Source of the DNA: Phycisphaerales bacterium
Lineage (GTDB): Bacteria; Planctomycetota; Phycisphaerae; Tepidisphaerales; Tepidisphaeraceae
DNA: 54,659 nucleotides
Assembly: GCA_020847545.1 (NCBI GenBank)
Contig: JADLBV010000015.1
Span: 1-54,659, forward strand
Reading direction: 5' to 3'
This document shows, one piece after another, positions 1 through 8,276 of this stretch; the stretch's first letter is position 1; the number at the start of each line of letters is the position of its first letter. The notes below the pieces were generated by a model, which worked only from the letters and a program-made list of their open reading frames with translations, was not told where the DNA came from and did not search any database. The position numbers were made by a program, and so were the translations under genes.

Positions 1-60
1 CTCTCCCTGACTTCGGCGAGCTCAGTCGAGCCGTACGCAGGGAGAGGGTTAGGGAGAGGG
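1..60. repeat. GC-rich palindromic intergenic repeat, copy 1
   Basis: A stem CTCTCCCTG (1-9) pairs with CAGGGAGAG (38-46). Between the arms is a smaller self-complementary stretch rich in CGAG/CTCG. The right arm continues into a tail GGTTAGGGAGAGGG (47-60). The same architecture, a CCCTC/GAGGG stem followed by a G-rich tail, returns at 135-160 and at both ends of the xylose isomerase region, so this is one member of a dispersed small repeat family. The first arm begins at the first base of the window, so the element may extend further left. Confidence 0.7.
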
Positions 61-99
61 TCGTCTTTCGCGACATGAAGAACCTTCTCGCCAGCTCTC

Positions 100-160
100 T
101 CCCTGGGTACAGGGAGGAAGAACCCTCTCCCCAACCCTCTCCCGGGGTACAGGGAGAGGG
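100..160. repeat. GC-rich palindromic intergenic repeats, copies 2 and 3
   Basis: Two small hairpins stand side by side. The first is TCCCTG-GGTA-CAGGGA (100-115). The second has arms CCCTCTCCC (135-143) and GGGAGAGGG (152-160) around GGGGTACA. The shared loop core GGTAC and the CTCTCCC arms show common origin with the element at 1-60. The rest of 61-192 contains no gene that I can support. The hairpins lie 30 to 90 bases upstream of the first glycosyltransferase and could act on its transcript, but that is inference. Confidence 0.7.
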
Positions 161-192
161 AGTCATGCACGGCTGTTTAGCGGATAATATTC

Positions 193-1464
193 ATGAAGAT
201 TCGGGCGTTGTTGTTGGCGGATGATTGCAATCCGGATTGGCCGTCGTTGCCGGTGGTGGGGTACAAGGCATGTCGGTCGATCGCGGATCATGCGGATGTG
301 GTGGTGGCGACCCATGTGCGCAACCGCCCGCAAATTGAGCGCGATGGGATGGGCAGGGGGCGGGTGGTTTATCTGAACAATGAATATATCGCCGCGCCGA
401 TGCACAAGGCGGCGACGGCGCTGCGCGGTGGGGGGTCGGTGGGGTGGTCGACCAACATGGCGATGTATTATCCACCCTACCTGGCGTTTGAATGGGAGGC
501 GCGGAAGCGGTTTGGTCGGGAATTGAAGGCGGGGCAGTTTGATGTGGTGCATCGTGTGACGCCGATGTCGCCGACGATTCCCAGTCCGATGAGCCAATGG
601 AGTCCGGTTCCGTTTGTGTTGGGGCCATTAAACGGGGGTTTGAAATGGCCGGCGGCATTCGCGGCGGAGTTGCGACGGGAAAAAGAGTGGCTGGCGTACG
701 TTCGACGGGTCTATCGGGCGCTCCCCTTTTATCGCCCGACCTATGGCCACGCGGCCGCGATTCTGGCGGCGTTCAAGCATACGATGAATGACCTGCCGCG
801 TTCGGCGCGGGCCAAGGCGATTGATTTTCCGGAGGTGGGGATCGATCCGTCGTTGTTCAGTTCGGCCGGGCCGAGGAAAATATCGGAGCGGTGTACATTT
901 TTATTTGCCGGCCGATTGGTTCCATATAAATGTCCGGATGTGGCGGTGATGGCATTTGCGCAAAGTGCTTTGCTGCGCAAACACCAACTGCTGGTGGTGG
1001 GAGAAGGGCCGGAGCGTGGTCGGCTGGAGAAGATCATCGCGGAACATCAGTTGGGGGATTGCGTAAAATTGCTGGGCGCGGTGCCGCAGGCGAAGGTGGG
1101 GGAAATTATGCGCGAGTCGGAGGTCTTTTGTTTTCCATCGATTCGGGAACTCGGGGCGGGTGTGGTGGTGGAGGCGATGGCGTGCGGGATGTGTTGTGTG
1201 GTGGTGGATTATGGCGGGCCGGGGGGATTGATTGATGAAAATCGCGGGGTGAAGGTGGCGTTGGGGGACAAGATGCAACTGGTGGAGCGATTTGGTCGAG
1301 AAATGGAGAAGCTGGCGGAGGATTCGGCCCGACGGCGCGTATTATCGGCCGCCGCGATGGAATACGCGGTGAAGGAGTATAGCTGGGATGCCAAGGCGCG
1401 CAAGACGATTGAGGTGTATGAGTGGGTGCTGGGTCGGCGGGATGTGAAGCCGGAATTTATTTAA
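193..1464 (+). CDS. Glycosyltransferase family 4 protein
   Basis: This predicted retaining GT4 (GT-B fold) glycosyltransferase has 423 residues and would act at the cytoplasmic face on a lipid-linked glycan. The C-terminal half carries the family hallmarks: a strand-loop FLFAGRLVPYKCPDV near residue 238, which opens the nucleotide-sugar-binding domain, GEGPERGRLE near 275, and the acidic pair in ELGAGVVVEAMACG near 320 (the E-x7-E region). The N-terminal acceptor half is less conserved. There is no signal peptide or membrane segment. The ATG at 193 is the first plausible start, but the upstream bases show no strong Shine-Dalgarno sequence. It heads the polysaccharide cluster, 155 bases before the exporter genes. 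Donor and acceptor sugars cannot be told from the sequence. Confidence 0.88.
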   Translation: MKIRALLLADDCNPDWPSLPVVGYKACRSIADHADVVVATHVRNRPQIERDGMGRGRVVYLNNEYIAAPMHKAATALRGGGSVGWSTNMAMYYPPYLAFEWEARKRFGRELKAGQFDVVHRVTPMSPTIPSPMSQWSPVPFVLGPLNGGLKWPAAFAAELRREKEWLAYVRRVYRALPFYRPTYGHAAAILAAFKHTMNDLPRSARAKAIDFPEVGIDPSLFSSAGPRKISERCTFLFAGRLVPYKCPDVAVMAFAQSALLRKHQLLVVGEGPERGRLEKIIAEHQLGDCVKLLGAVPQAKVGEIMRESEVFCFPSIRELGAGVVVEAMACGMCCVVVDYGGPGGLIDENRGVKVALGDKMQLVERFGREMEKLAEDSARRRVLSAAAMEYAVKEYSWDAKARKTIEVYEWVLGRRDVKPEFI

Positions 1465-1619
1465 TGTTGTAAGTCTTGTTGTGGACTGGAATTGTGTCGG
1501 GTGATGGCCGGAAATGTCGATGGATCATTCGACTGAATCTGGTCGTGCGGCGGTGGATCGGTTAGGAACCAAATTGAATTGCAGGCGAGCGGCTTGGCGA
1601 TTTAGCCGATTGAGAAGTT

Positions 1620-2543
1620 GTGAGCAGTGGACTTATGAGCAATACGTTGACAGGCGCATCCCCCATTCCCAACCGCAATGCGCAGACGCCGGATGAGTCG
1701 GCGCTGCCGGTTTTTGACCAGGAGATGGTGATTCAGCCGCAGCGCGGATGGATCGCGGTGAATGTCAGCGAGATGTGGCGGTATCGGGAGCTGCTGTTTT
1801 TCCTGATCTGGCGGGATGTGAAGGTCCGTTACAAGCAGACGGTGCTGGGGGTGGCGTGGGCGATCCTGCAGCCGCTGTTCAACATGATCGTCTTCACGGT
1901 GATCTTTGGAAAGGTGGCCGGGCTGGAGGATCATCTGCCGGCCCATTTGAAGGGGAAGTATCCGATCTTTGTTTATGTCGGGATGCTGGTCTGGACCTTT
2001 TTCAGCACCGGTGTGACGACCGGCGGGCAGTCGCTGGTGAACAGTCAGCACCTGCTGACCAAGATTTATTTCCCGCGGTTGTTTGTGCCGCTGGCGACGA
2101 TCGGCGGGGGAATGGTGGATTTGGCGATTTCGTTCGGGTTGTTCCTGGTGTTGATGCTGATTTACCAGGTGCCGCCGGGGTGGGGGTTGTTGGCGCTGCC
2201 GGTGTTGCTGCTGTTGACGTTGATGGCGACGGCGGGGGTGGCGTTTGTGATGTCGGCGCTGACGGTCAGTTATCGCGATTTTCGGTTCATCGTCCCCTTC
2301 ATGGTGCAGGCGTGGATGTATCTGAGCGCCACGTTTTACGATGTGGCCGATGTGGGTCGTTGGCAGTTGCCGGCCTCCATCAATCCGATGTTCGGGCTGA
2401 TCGGGGCGTATCGCTCCTGTCTGCTGGGGATGGAATGGCACTGGTTGCAACTGGGAATCTCGACAACGGTCACACTGGTGATGTTTTTCTTCGGGGTGTT
2501 TTATTTCAGGAAAGTGGAACGGAAGTTCGCGGATATCGCGTGA
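1620..2543 (+). CDS. wzm: ABC-2 polysaccharide exporter permease (Wzm-like)
   Basis: This is the transmembrane half of an ABC transporter that moves a finished lipid-linked polysaccharide across the inner membrane. At 307 residues it is slightly longer than the usual 260 to 290. After a roughly 50-residue cytoplasmic lead comes the typical amphipathic ELLFFLIWRDVKVRYKQT (about 55-73), the coupling-helix region of ABC-2 permeases, and then about six hydrophobic segments. The last of these precedes a short basic tail (FRKVERKFADIA). GTG at 1620 is used here; an in-frame ATG at 1635 is an alternative start. Its ATPase partner follows after a hairpin-rich 110-base spacer. Together they define an ABC-dependent export route for this cluster. 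Confidence 0.92.
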   Translation: MSSGLMSNTLTGASPIPNRNAQTPDESALPVFDQEMVIQPQRGWIAVNVSEMWRYRELLFFLIWRDVKVRYKQTVLGVAWAILQPLFNMIVFTVIFGKVAGLEDHLPAHLKGKYPIFVYVGMLVWTFFSTGVTTGGQSLVNSQHLLTKIYFPRLFVPLATIGGGMVDLAISFGLFLVLMLIYQVPPGWGLLALPVLLLLTLMATAGVAFVMSALTVSYRDFRFIVPFMVQAWMYLSATFYDVADVGRWQLPASINPMFGLIGAYRSCLLGMEWHWLQLGISTTVTLVMFFFGVFYFRKVERKFADIA

Positions 2544-2547
2544 TGTG

Positions 2548-2613
2548 ATTTTCGATTTTTGATTGGGTGATTTTTGATTTTCAATCGCAAATCAAAAATC
2601 AAAAATCGAAAAT
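2548..2613. repeat. AT-rich nested inverted repeat between wzm and wzt
   Basis: A perfect 17-base inverted repeat has arms ATTTTCGATTTTTGATT (2548-2564) and AATCAAAAATCGAAAAT (2597-2613). Inside it, GATTTTTGATT (2569-2579) pairs with AATCAAAAATC (2590-2600), so two alternative stems compete for the same right arm. The element consists almost entirely of GATTTTTGATT/AATCAAAAATC units. It is strikingly AT-rich against the flanking GC-rich genes. It is not followed by a U-tract on the + strand, so a simple terminator is unlikely. It may be a dispersed repeat or an attenuator that balances wzm and wzt. Confidence 0.8.
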
Positions 2614-2653
2614 GTCATGGCTGACCAGACAAGAACCCGGAGAGACTGAAGCT

Positions 2654-3952
2654 ATGTCGGACACTGTGATACATGTTGAAGGATTGGGCAAGGAGTACCG
2701 GCTTGGGGTGCAGGGGTCGAGTTATCCGACGCTGCGCGAGGCGATCATGGGGGTGGCGACGGCGCCGATTCGGCGATTGAAGGCGTTGCGGCATGGGGTG
2801 GAGGAGGAAGGGGATGCTTCTTCTCATTTCTGGGCGCTGCGGGATGTGAATTTTGAGGTTCCGCGCGGGCAGGTGATCGGGATTATCGGGCGCAATGGGG
2901 CGGGCAAGAGCACATTGCTGAAGATTTTGTCGCGGATCACCGAGCCGAGTTGCGGCAAGGCGGTGTTGCGCGGGCGGGTGGCGTCGCTGCTGGAGGTGGG
3001 GACGGGGTTTCATCCGGAATTGACGGGTCGGGAGAACATTTATCTCAACGGATCGATATTGGGGATGAGGCGGGTGGAGATCGAGCGCAAGTTCGATCAG
3101 ATCGTGGCGTTTTCGGAGGTGGAGAAGTTCCTGGACACGCCGGTGAAACGTTATTCCAGCGGCATGTATGTCCGGCTGGCGTTCGCGGTGGCGGCCCATC
3201 TGGAACCGGAAATCCTGATCGTCGATGAGGTGCTGGCGGTGGGGGATGCGGAGTTTCAGAAAAAATGCCTGGGGAAGATGCAGGACGTCTCGACCGGGCA
3301 GGGTCGGACGGTGTTGTTTGTCAGCCACAACATCTGGGCGGTGCGCAGTTTGTGTCAGCAGGTGCTGTATTTGAAACAGGGTCAGATGGCGGCGATCGGG
3401 CAGACCGAAGGGGTGGTGGACAAATATCTGAAGGATGCCACGCATCAAAATGGCGTGACGATGATGCGACAGTGGGGGCCGGGGGCCGCGGAAAATGAGA
3501 ATGTGCGGATGAGGCGGGTGCAACTGACGCCGCAATCGGGGGATGGGACGATGATCCGGGTGGATACACCCGTGGACCTGGAAGTGGAGTATGAAAATCT
3601 CAAGGGGGGCACGCCGCTGGTGTTGAATCTGGCGGTGCATACGTTGGATGGGACGCTGGTCTTTGTGTCGCAAACGACCAGCGACAAGAACTGGCACGGG
3701 CGGAAGTTTGAAAAAGGGGTCTATCGCAGCACCTGCCGAATCCCGGCCAATTTGCTCAACGATGGAACCTACCGGATTCGGGCGCTGTTTCTGGATGAGG
3801 CGGTGAAACATCTTTACAACCTCGACGATGCGATGTTTTTCACGGTTCACGACATCGCGCACCGCGAGGGAAGCTGGTATGGAAAATGGCTGGGGGTGGT
3901 CCGGCCGCAATTGCAGTGGACGACGGAACTGGTGCCCGCGATCGACGCCTGA
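2654..3952 (+). CDS. wzt: ABC polysaccharide exporter ATPase with sugar-binding tail (Wzt-like)
   Basis: This is the nucleotide-binding half of the exporter, 432 residues from the ATG at 2654 (MSDTVIHVEG). A longer reading from 2567 would be translated from the AT-rich hairpin, so I rejected it. Walker A is GIIGRNGAGKST, the ABC signature is YSSGMYVRLAFAVAA and Walker B is EILIVDEVLAVGD. The ATPase domain ends near residue 255. The remaining 170 residues form a beta-rich domain (about 275-410) like the Wzt C-terminal domain, which in studied O-antigen exporters recognises the terminal modification of the glycan. This implies that the exported polymer carries a capping group added by another enzyme in the cluster. 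It pairs with the permease at 1620. Confidence 0.93.
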   Translation: MSDTVIHVEGLGKEYRLGVQGSSYPTLREAIMGVATAPIRRLKALRHGVEEEGDASSHFWALRDVNFEVPRGQVIGIIGRNGAGKSTLLKILSRITEPSCGKAVLRGRVASLLEVGTGFHPELTGRENIYLNGSILGMRRVEIERKFDQIVAFSEVEKFLDTPVKRYSSGMYVRLAFAVAAHLEPEILIVDEVLAVGDAEFQKKCLGKMQDVSTGQGRTVLFVSHNIWAVRSLCQQVLYLKQGQMAAIGQTEGVVDKYLKDATHQNGVTMMRQWGPGAAENENVRMRRVQLTPQSGDGTMIRVDTPVDLEVEYENLKGGTPLVLNLAVHTLDGTLVFVSQTTSDKNWHGRKFEKGVYRSTCRIPANLLNDGTYRIRALFLDEAVKHLYNLDDAMFFTVHDIAHREGSWYGKWLGVVRPQLQWTTELVPAIDA

Positions 3953-3993
3953 AATCCCCGCACTCAGCGATTTGTGAGGATGAGAAACACCCC

Positions 3994-5181
3994 ATGAAAC
4001 CATTGCGCGTGGCGTTTTTAGCGCCGGAATTTGTGACGGAGATGACAGGGGAAGGGGGGCTGGCCAGCTATTTGAACAAGATTGCCAAGGCGCTGATGGG
4101 CGAGGGGCACGAGGTGGAGGTGTTTACACTTTCGGAGCGTGCGCCCCAGCGGATGATGTGGGAAGGGATGATGGTGCATCGGGTGGGGCCGGTGGAGAAT
4201 TTTCCGATGCGGTTGGGGCGGAAGATCATGGAGTTCATGCCGAGGCTGGGACTGGCCAAGTCGGTGGGGTCGTTGCGGGCGGCCAATGGTTTGGCCAAAG
4301 CGTTGGAGGATCGGGAGTCGCAAAAGCGGTTTGATCTGGTGCAAAGTTCGGATTTGGGGGCATCGGGGTTGATGGTGGGAGATCGGCCGTGGCGAAGTCA
4401 CATCGTACGGTGCAGTTGGGCGGCCGATTTGTTCATGGAGACGGATTGCCGGGGGATGGATCGGGACCACCGTGTCTTGTCGATGTTGGAACGATGGTGC
4501 ATTCGGCGAGCGCGGGGCGCCTATGCGCCCAGTCGGTGTATCGCGGAACATTTTCAGAGGCGGTTTGGCATGAAGATCGGCGTGGTGCGGCCACCGTTTG
4601 TGTTGGAAAATGAAAGCACCTCTCCACCGGCCAACCTGCCGGGTCGATTTTTACTGCATATTGGGAGATTGGGCCGGCGCAAGGGAACGGACCTGGTGGC
4701 CGAAGCGCTGCTGAGGGCGTGGGAAATCGAACCGCAGATCACGATGGTGTGGGCGGGCAAGCCGCAAAGCCCGGCCGAGATCGAAAAATTGCTGAATCGA
4801 CTTGGCCAAAGGCGCTCGCAGGTGGTGACGTTGGGGCCGGTGCCTAAACCGCAATTGTTTGCGATGATGAAGCGGGCCGATGCGGCGGTGCTGCCATCGC
4901 GCGTCGATAACCTGCCCAATGCGGCGATCGAGTGTGTACAGCATGGGTTGGGTGTGATCACCATGCGGGGGGCGAGCATTGATGAGATGGTGGAGGATGG
5001 TTCCAGCGGGGCGCTGGTGGCAAAGGGTGATGTGGCGGGTTTGGCCGATGCGATGGTCCGGGTGTGGCGCCGAGAATCCAAGTGGGTGGGGAAAGGTTTT
5101 GTACGGCCCGGAATTTTGGAGGAGATGAAACCGAAGCGTGCGGTGGCGGAGTTGTTGAGGTTTGCGGGGCTTGGACATTGA
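3994..5181 (+). CDS. Glycosyltransferase family 4 protein
   Basis: A 395-residue GT-B glycosyltransferase. The start is taken at the ATG at 3994 (MKPLRVAFLAPEF), where the family's first beta strand begins. An upstream in-frame start at 3886 would lie inside wzt in another frame. The glycine-rich acceptor loop GEGGLASYLNKIAKAL lies near residue 16. The C-terminal domain opens with FLLHIGRLGRRKGTD near 225. The region LPSRVDNLPNAAIECVQHG near 300 holds the acidic position expected in GT4 enzymes. There are no membrane segments. It is 41 bases downstream of wzt and 24 bases upstream of the next transferase, so co-transcription is likely. Specificity is unknown. Confidence 0.88.
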   Translation: MKPLRVAFLAPEFVTEMTGEGGLASYLNKIAKALMGEGHEVEVFTLSERAPQRMMWEGMMVHRVGPVENFPMRLGRKIMEFMPRLGLAKSVGSLRAANGLAKALEDRESQKRFDLVQSSDLGASGLMVGDRPWRSHIVRCSWAADLFMETDCRGMDRDHRVLSMLERWCIRRARGAYAPSRCIAEHFQRRFGMKIGVVRPPFVLENESTSPPANLPGRFLLHIGRLGRRKGTDLVAEALLRAWEIEPQITMVWAGKPQSPAEIEKLLNRLGQRRSQVVTLGPVPKPQLFAMMKRADAAVLPSRVDNLPNAAIECVQHGLGVITMRGASIDEMVEDGSSGALVAKGDVAGLADAMVRVWRRESKWVGKGFVRPGILEEMKPKRAVAELLRFAGLGH

Positions 5182-5205
5182 GGATTGTGACCAGTCGTGG
5201 AAACG

Positions 5206-6204
5206 ATGGATTTGAGTTTTGTGATTTGTGCCTACAACGCCGAGCGGCGGCTGCCGGGCGTTTTGGAGGCGCTGTCGCGGCAGGAGGCGGGGTCGGTGCG
5301 CTGGGAAGTGGTGGTGATCGACAACGCCAGCAAGGACAAGACCAGCGAGGTGGCGCGGGGGTTTGAGGGGAAGATTGCAGCGCCGTTGCGGGTGATCCGC
5401 GAGGATCGGCCGGGGTTGATCGAGGCCCGGCGGCGCGGGGCGAGCGAGGCGCGGGGGAGGTATCTCTCTTTTATTGATGATGACAACATTGTGGCCGAGG
5501 ATTGGGCGAGAAGGTGCGTGGAGTTTCTGGATGCCAATCCCAAGGTGGGATTCATCGGCGGGTTGATCGAGCCGTTGTTTGAGGATCCCACCACCCGGCC
5601 GGCCGACTTTTATGAGCGATTTGCCGATGGATTGGCGATCCGGGAATTGGGGCCGGTCGCGATGAAATTGTCGCAGCCACGGAGCGATCCGCCGCCGGGG
5701 GCGGGGTTGACGGGGCGGATTGAGTTGGTTCGGCTGATCCTGCTGGAGATCGGGTGTATGCTTCAGGGGCATACGGGTGGAAAGCTGACCAACGGGGAGG
5801 ATACGGAGATGGGGCTTATCGCGCAGCGGCTGGGGTGGGAGACATGGTATGTGCCGGCGTTGCGGATGAAGCATGTGATGCCGCCGGGCCGATTAACGGA
5901 GAAGTATCTGCGGAAATTGATCGCCGATGGGGCACAGAGCGGGCCTTGGCTGGATTATCTGCGCGGCCGGGAGTCGGAGCGGTCGAGGTTGGGATATCTG
6001 GCGCAATGGGGATTGTGGCGCGTGCGCGCGGGGAAGATGGCGTTGCTGGGATGGTTGAGAAAATCGGGGCATGAGCATTCGGAACTGTATCCGTTCTGGC
6101 GCAACATGTATCACAGCCGGGCGTGCGGGTATTGGTCGATGGCGATGAACGATCCGGTGCGAAAATTGCGGCGGACGCTGCGGGATTGTGTGAGTCATGG
6201 GTGA
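5206..6204 (+). CDS. Glycosyltransferase family 2 protein
   Basis: A 332-residue GT-A inverting transferase. The opening LSFVICAYNAERRLPGVLEAL and WEVVVIDNASKDKT form the nucleotide-binding strand pair. The metal-binding DxD equivalent is FIDDDN near residue 90. A likely catalytic acidic site is GEDTEMGLIAQRLGW near 205. A GTG at 5197 would add only three residues; ATG 5206 is preferred because it sits directly at the first strand. It overlaps the next gene by eight bases (6197-6204), which suggests translational coupling. No membrane anchor is evident. Confidence 0.87.
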   Translation: MDLSFVICAYNAERRLPGVLEALSRQEAGSVRWEVVVIDNASKDKTSEVARGFEGKIAAPLRVIREDRPGLIEARRRGASEARGRYLSFIDDDNIVAEDWARRCVEFLDANPKVGFIGGLIEPLFEDPTTRPADFYERFADGLAIRELGPVAMKLSQPRSDPPPGAGLTGRIELVRLILLEIGCMLQGHTGGKLTNGEDTEMGLIAQRLGWETWYVPALRMKHVMPPGRLTEKYLRKLIADGAQSGPWLDYLRGRESERSRLGYLAQWGLWRVRAGKMALLGWLRKSGHEHSELYPFWRNMYHSRACGYWSMAMNDPVRKLRRTLRDCVSHG

Positions 6205-7114
6205 TTTACAAGGCGCATTGCGTGATTTGTCGCTGGTGACGGCGAATTTTGGGGATGGGGTGGTGCTGCGCCGGGTGTTGGAGGATTGGTTTGCGTTTGT
6301 GGGTGGCCGGCCGGGGCAGGTGGTGGTGCTGGACAACGGGAGCGACCCGCAGACCCGGCGGGCGAGCATCGAATGTTATGAGGCGGGGTTGATCGACAAG
6401 CTGGTGCTGGTCCATCCGGATCATGATGACACAGGCAAGGACAAGGCGCACATCGCCGAACACACCGCGCCGGCGATTGCGGGGCGGCCATATTTGTTGT
6501 TTTTCAAATTTGATTGTTTGCCGTTTCGCAAGGGGCATGAGAATTGGTTGGTCGAGGCGATGGGGCATCTGGATCGGCCGGACACTTTTGCGTTTGGCGG
6601 GTCATTCAATTTGCCCTCGCGGCATCATGAGGCGTGGCCGGGGTGGTATTTCAGCCATAAATGTTCGGAAAATTTTGCCCTGTTGAAACGGGAGATGTTC
6701 ATCGAGTCGATGCGGGAATATGCCGGCGAGTACATCAGTTCGGGGTTCAGGGGCGAAAATCCCGGTTCGCGCACGGGTCAGGATCGGTATCTGGTGGAGC
6801 TGGCCTGGGAGCAATACATCGAACGGCATCAAAAATACACGCTGGTGCGGGAAGAGGATGAGAGCTGGACGATATTTCACACCAATGTGCATGGACAGAA
6901 GCTGGCCGAGACGAGGGAGAAGTATCTGAGGCGCGAGGATGTGGCGCGGTACATGAACGCCGCGCCGGTCAGCCGGATACCGGGGGCGACATACTATGGA
7001 TTGAAGCCGACGCGGTGGGAGGAGATGCGGTATTTGTTTGGCGCCTCGGCGGCCGGTCCGGCTTGGAGATGGATCAAGGATAAACTGCGGCCAAGGCGGG
7101 GGACCACCTCATGA
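6197..7114 (+). CDS. Divergent GT2-like glycosyltransferase
   Basis: A 305-residue protein that starts inside the end of the preceding transferase and overlaps the following one by ATGA (7111-7114). The N-terminus DLSLVTANFGDG and QVVVLDNGSDPQTR resembles the first two strands of GT2 enzymes. An expected DxD is not clear; FFKFDCLPFRKGHE near residue 98 is the best candidate for the metal-binding turn. The middle part, rich in W, F and H (WPGWYFSHKCSENFALLKRE), is typical of the domain that holds the acceptor. The position between two clear transferases supports a role in glycan assembly. The assignment rests on weak sequence similarity plus context, so a different nucleotide-sugar enzyme is possible. 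Confidence 0.65.
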   Translation: MGDLQGALRDLSLVTANFGDGVVLRRVLEDWFAFVGGRPGQVVVLDNGSDPQTRRASIECYEAGLIDKLVLVHPDHDDTGKDKAHIAEHTAPAIAGRPYLLFFKFDCLPFRKGHENWLVEAMGHLDRPDTFAFGGSFNLPSRHHEAWPGWYFSHKCSENFALLKREMFIESMREYAGEYISSGFRGENPGSRTGQDRYLVELAWEQYIERHQKYTLVREEDESWTIFHTNVHGQKLAETREKYLRREDVARYMNAAPVSRIPGATYYGLKPTRWEEMRYLFGASAAGPAWRWIKDKLRPRRGTTS

Positions 7115-8205
7115 AAATCACCTTTGTATTGGAGGCGGCCAGCTTGGCGGGTGGGGTGCGCGTGGTGGCGATTTATGCCAAGGAATTGAGCCGGCGCGGC
7201 CATCAGGTGTGCATCGTCTCAACGCAGCGGCCACCCTATTCGACGCGGCACAAGGTGAAATCGTTATTGAAAGGGGAGGGTTGGCTTGGATATCCCCCAT
7301 TGGGGCCAACGCATCTGGATGGATTGGATGTGGAGCAGCGGGTTCTCAGTCGTCATCGGCCGGTGCGGGACAAGGATGTGCCGGATGCGGATGTGGTGGT
7401 GGCGACCTGGTGGAAGACGGCCGACTGGGTGGCCAATTTGTCCCCCAAAAAAGGGGCAAAGGCTTATCTGATCCAGCATTATGAAACATGGGGTGGTCCG
7501 CCGGGGGAGGTGGATCGGACGTGGCGGCTGCCTTTGCATAAAATCGTGATTTCAAAGTGGCTGGCGGATTTGGCGCGGGACAAGTTCGGCGATGAGCATT
7601 ATTCGTGGGTTCCCAACAGCGTGGACACGGAGCAGTTTCATGCGCCGCAGCGCGACAAGCGGCCGGTGCCGACGGTGGGGTTGATGTACGCAACGATCCC
7701 GTTCAAGGGGATTGATGTGAGTCTCAAGGCGCTGGAGTTGGCGAAGAGGGATGTTGGGAATTTGCAATTGGTGGCCTTCGGCAAGGAAGAGCCGACGGCC
7801 GAGCTGCCATTGCCGGCCGGGTCAAAGATGGTTTATCTGCCGGCGCAGGATGCGATTGCGGATATTTATCGCCAATGCGATGTCTGGCTGTGCGGCAGTC
7901 GGGGGGAGGGTTTTCATCTGCCGCCACTGGAGGCGATGGCGTGCCGGTGTCCGGTGGTCTCCACGAAAGTGGGTGGGCCGATGGATGTGATCGTGGATGA
8001 TCGCAACGGGTATCTGGTGGATGTGGAGGATGCTCAGAGTTTGGCGGATCGGCTGGTGAGGGTGCTGACATTCAGCCCGCAGCGCTGGCGGGAGATGTCG
8101 GATGCGGCCTACGCCACGGCGACGGAATACACCTGGTCACAGGCAACCGACCGGCTGGAGGGGGCGTTTGCCAAGGCGATGGAGAGACGGGGAAGTCGGT
8201 TGTAA
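7111..8205 (+). CDS. Glycosyltransferase family 4 protein
   Basis: A 364-residue GT-B enzyme. The N-terminus MKITFVLEAASLAGGVRVV contains the usual glycine-rich acceptor-site loop. A short helix after SKWLADLARDKFG precedes VPNSVDTEQF, the inter-domain linker typical of this family. The nucleotide-binding half contains CGSRGEGFHLPPLEAMACRC near residue 265, with the EGFHLPPLE acidic pair well preserved. This form (GEGFHLPPLEAM) is common in hexosyltransferases of O-antigen clusters. It overlaps the previous gene by four bases. It closes the first run of cluster genes; the next 71 bases hold a separate promoter-like box for a non-glycan cassette. Confidence 0.88.
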   Translation: MKITFVLEAASLAGGVRVVAIYAKELSRRGHQVCIVSTQRPPYSTRHKVKSLLKGEGWLGYPPLGPTHLDGLDVEQRVLSRHRPVRDKDVPDADVVVATWWKTADWVANLSPKKGAKAYLIQHYETWGGPPGEVDRTWRLPLHKIVISKWLADLARDKFGDEHYSWVPNSVDTEQFHAPQRDKRPVPTVGLMYATIPFKGIDVSLKALELAKRDVGNLQLVAFGKEEPTAELPLPAGSKMVYLPAQDAIADIYRQCDVWLCGSRGEGFHLPPLEAMACRCPVVSTKVGGPMDVIVDDRNGYLVDVEDAQSLADRLVRVLTFSPQRWREMSDAAYATATEYTWSQATDRLEGAFAKAMERRGSRL

Positions 8206-8260
8206 TCAGATTCGCACATGGGATTCTGTGGAATTTCTACCGATTTCAACGGCGCTCGCT

Positions 8261-8266
8261 TATAAT
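8261..8266 (+). promoter_or_regulatory. Candidate -10 box for the phosphoribosyltransferase/SLOG cassette
   Basis: A perfect TATAAT lies only ten bases before the ATG at 8277. A transcript started from it would have a leader of about four bases, that is nearly leaderless. No good -35 hexamer is found at the standard distance. The box separates this cassette from the upstream glycosyltransferase run and suggests independent transcription. Confidence 0.4.
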
Positions 8267-8276
8267 TCAGATCGAG

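Noticed and set aside
1-160. CRISPR array
   Set aside because: The repeats are palindromes of varied length without regular spacers and no cas gene is present.
2548-2613. Rho-independent terminator between wzm and wzt
   Set aside because: The stem is AT-rich and no U-tract follows on the coding strand; the next gene belongs to the same transporter.
2567-2653. Extended N-terminus of the Wzt-like ATPase from 2567
   Set aside because: It would be translated from the AT-rich hairpin and adds a low-complexity lead not found in the family; ATG 2654 begins the conserved domain.
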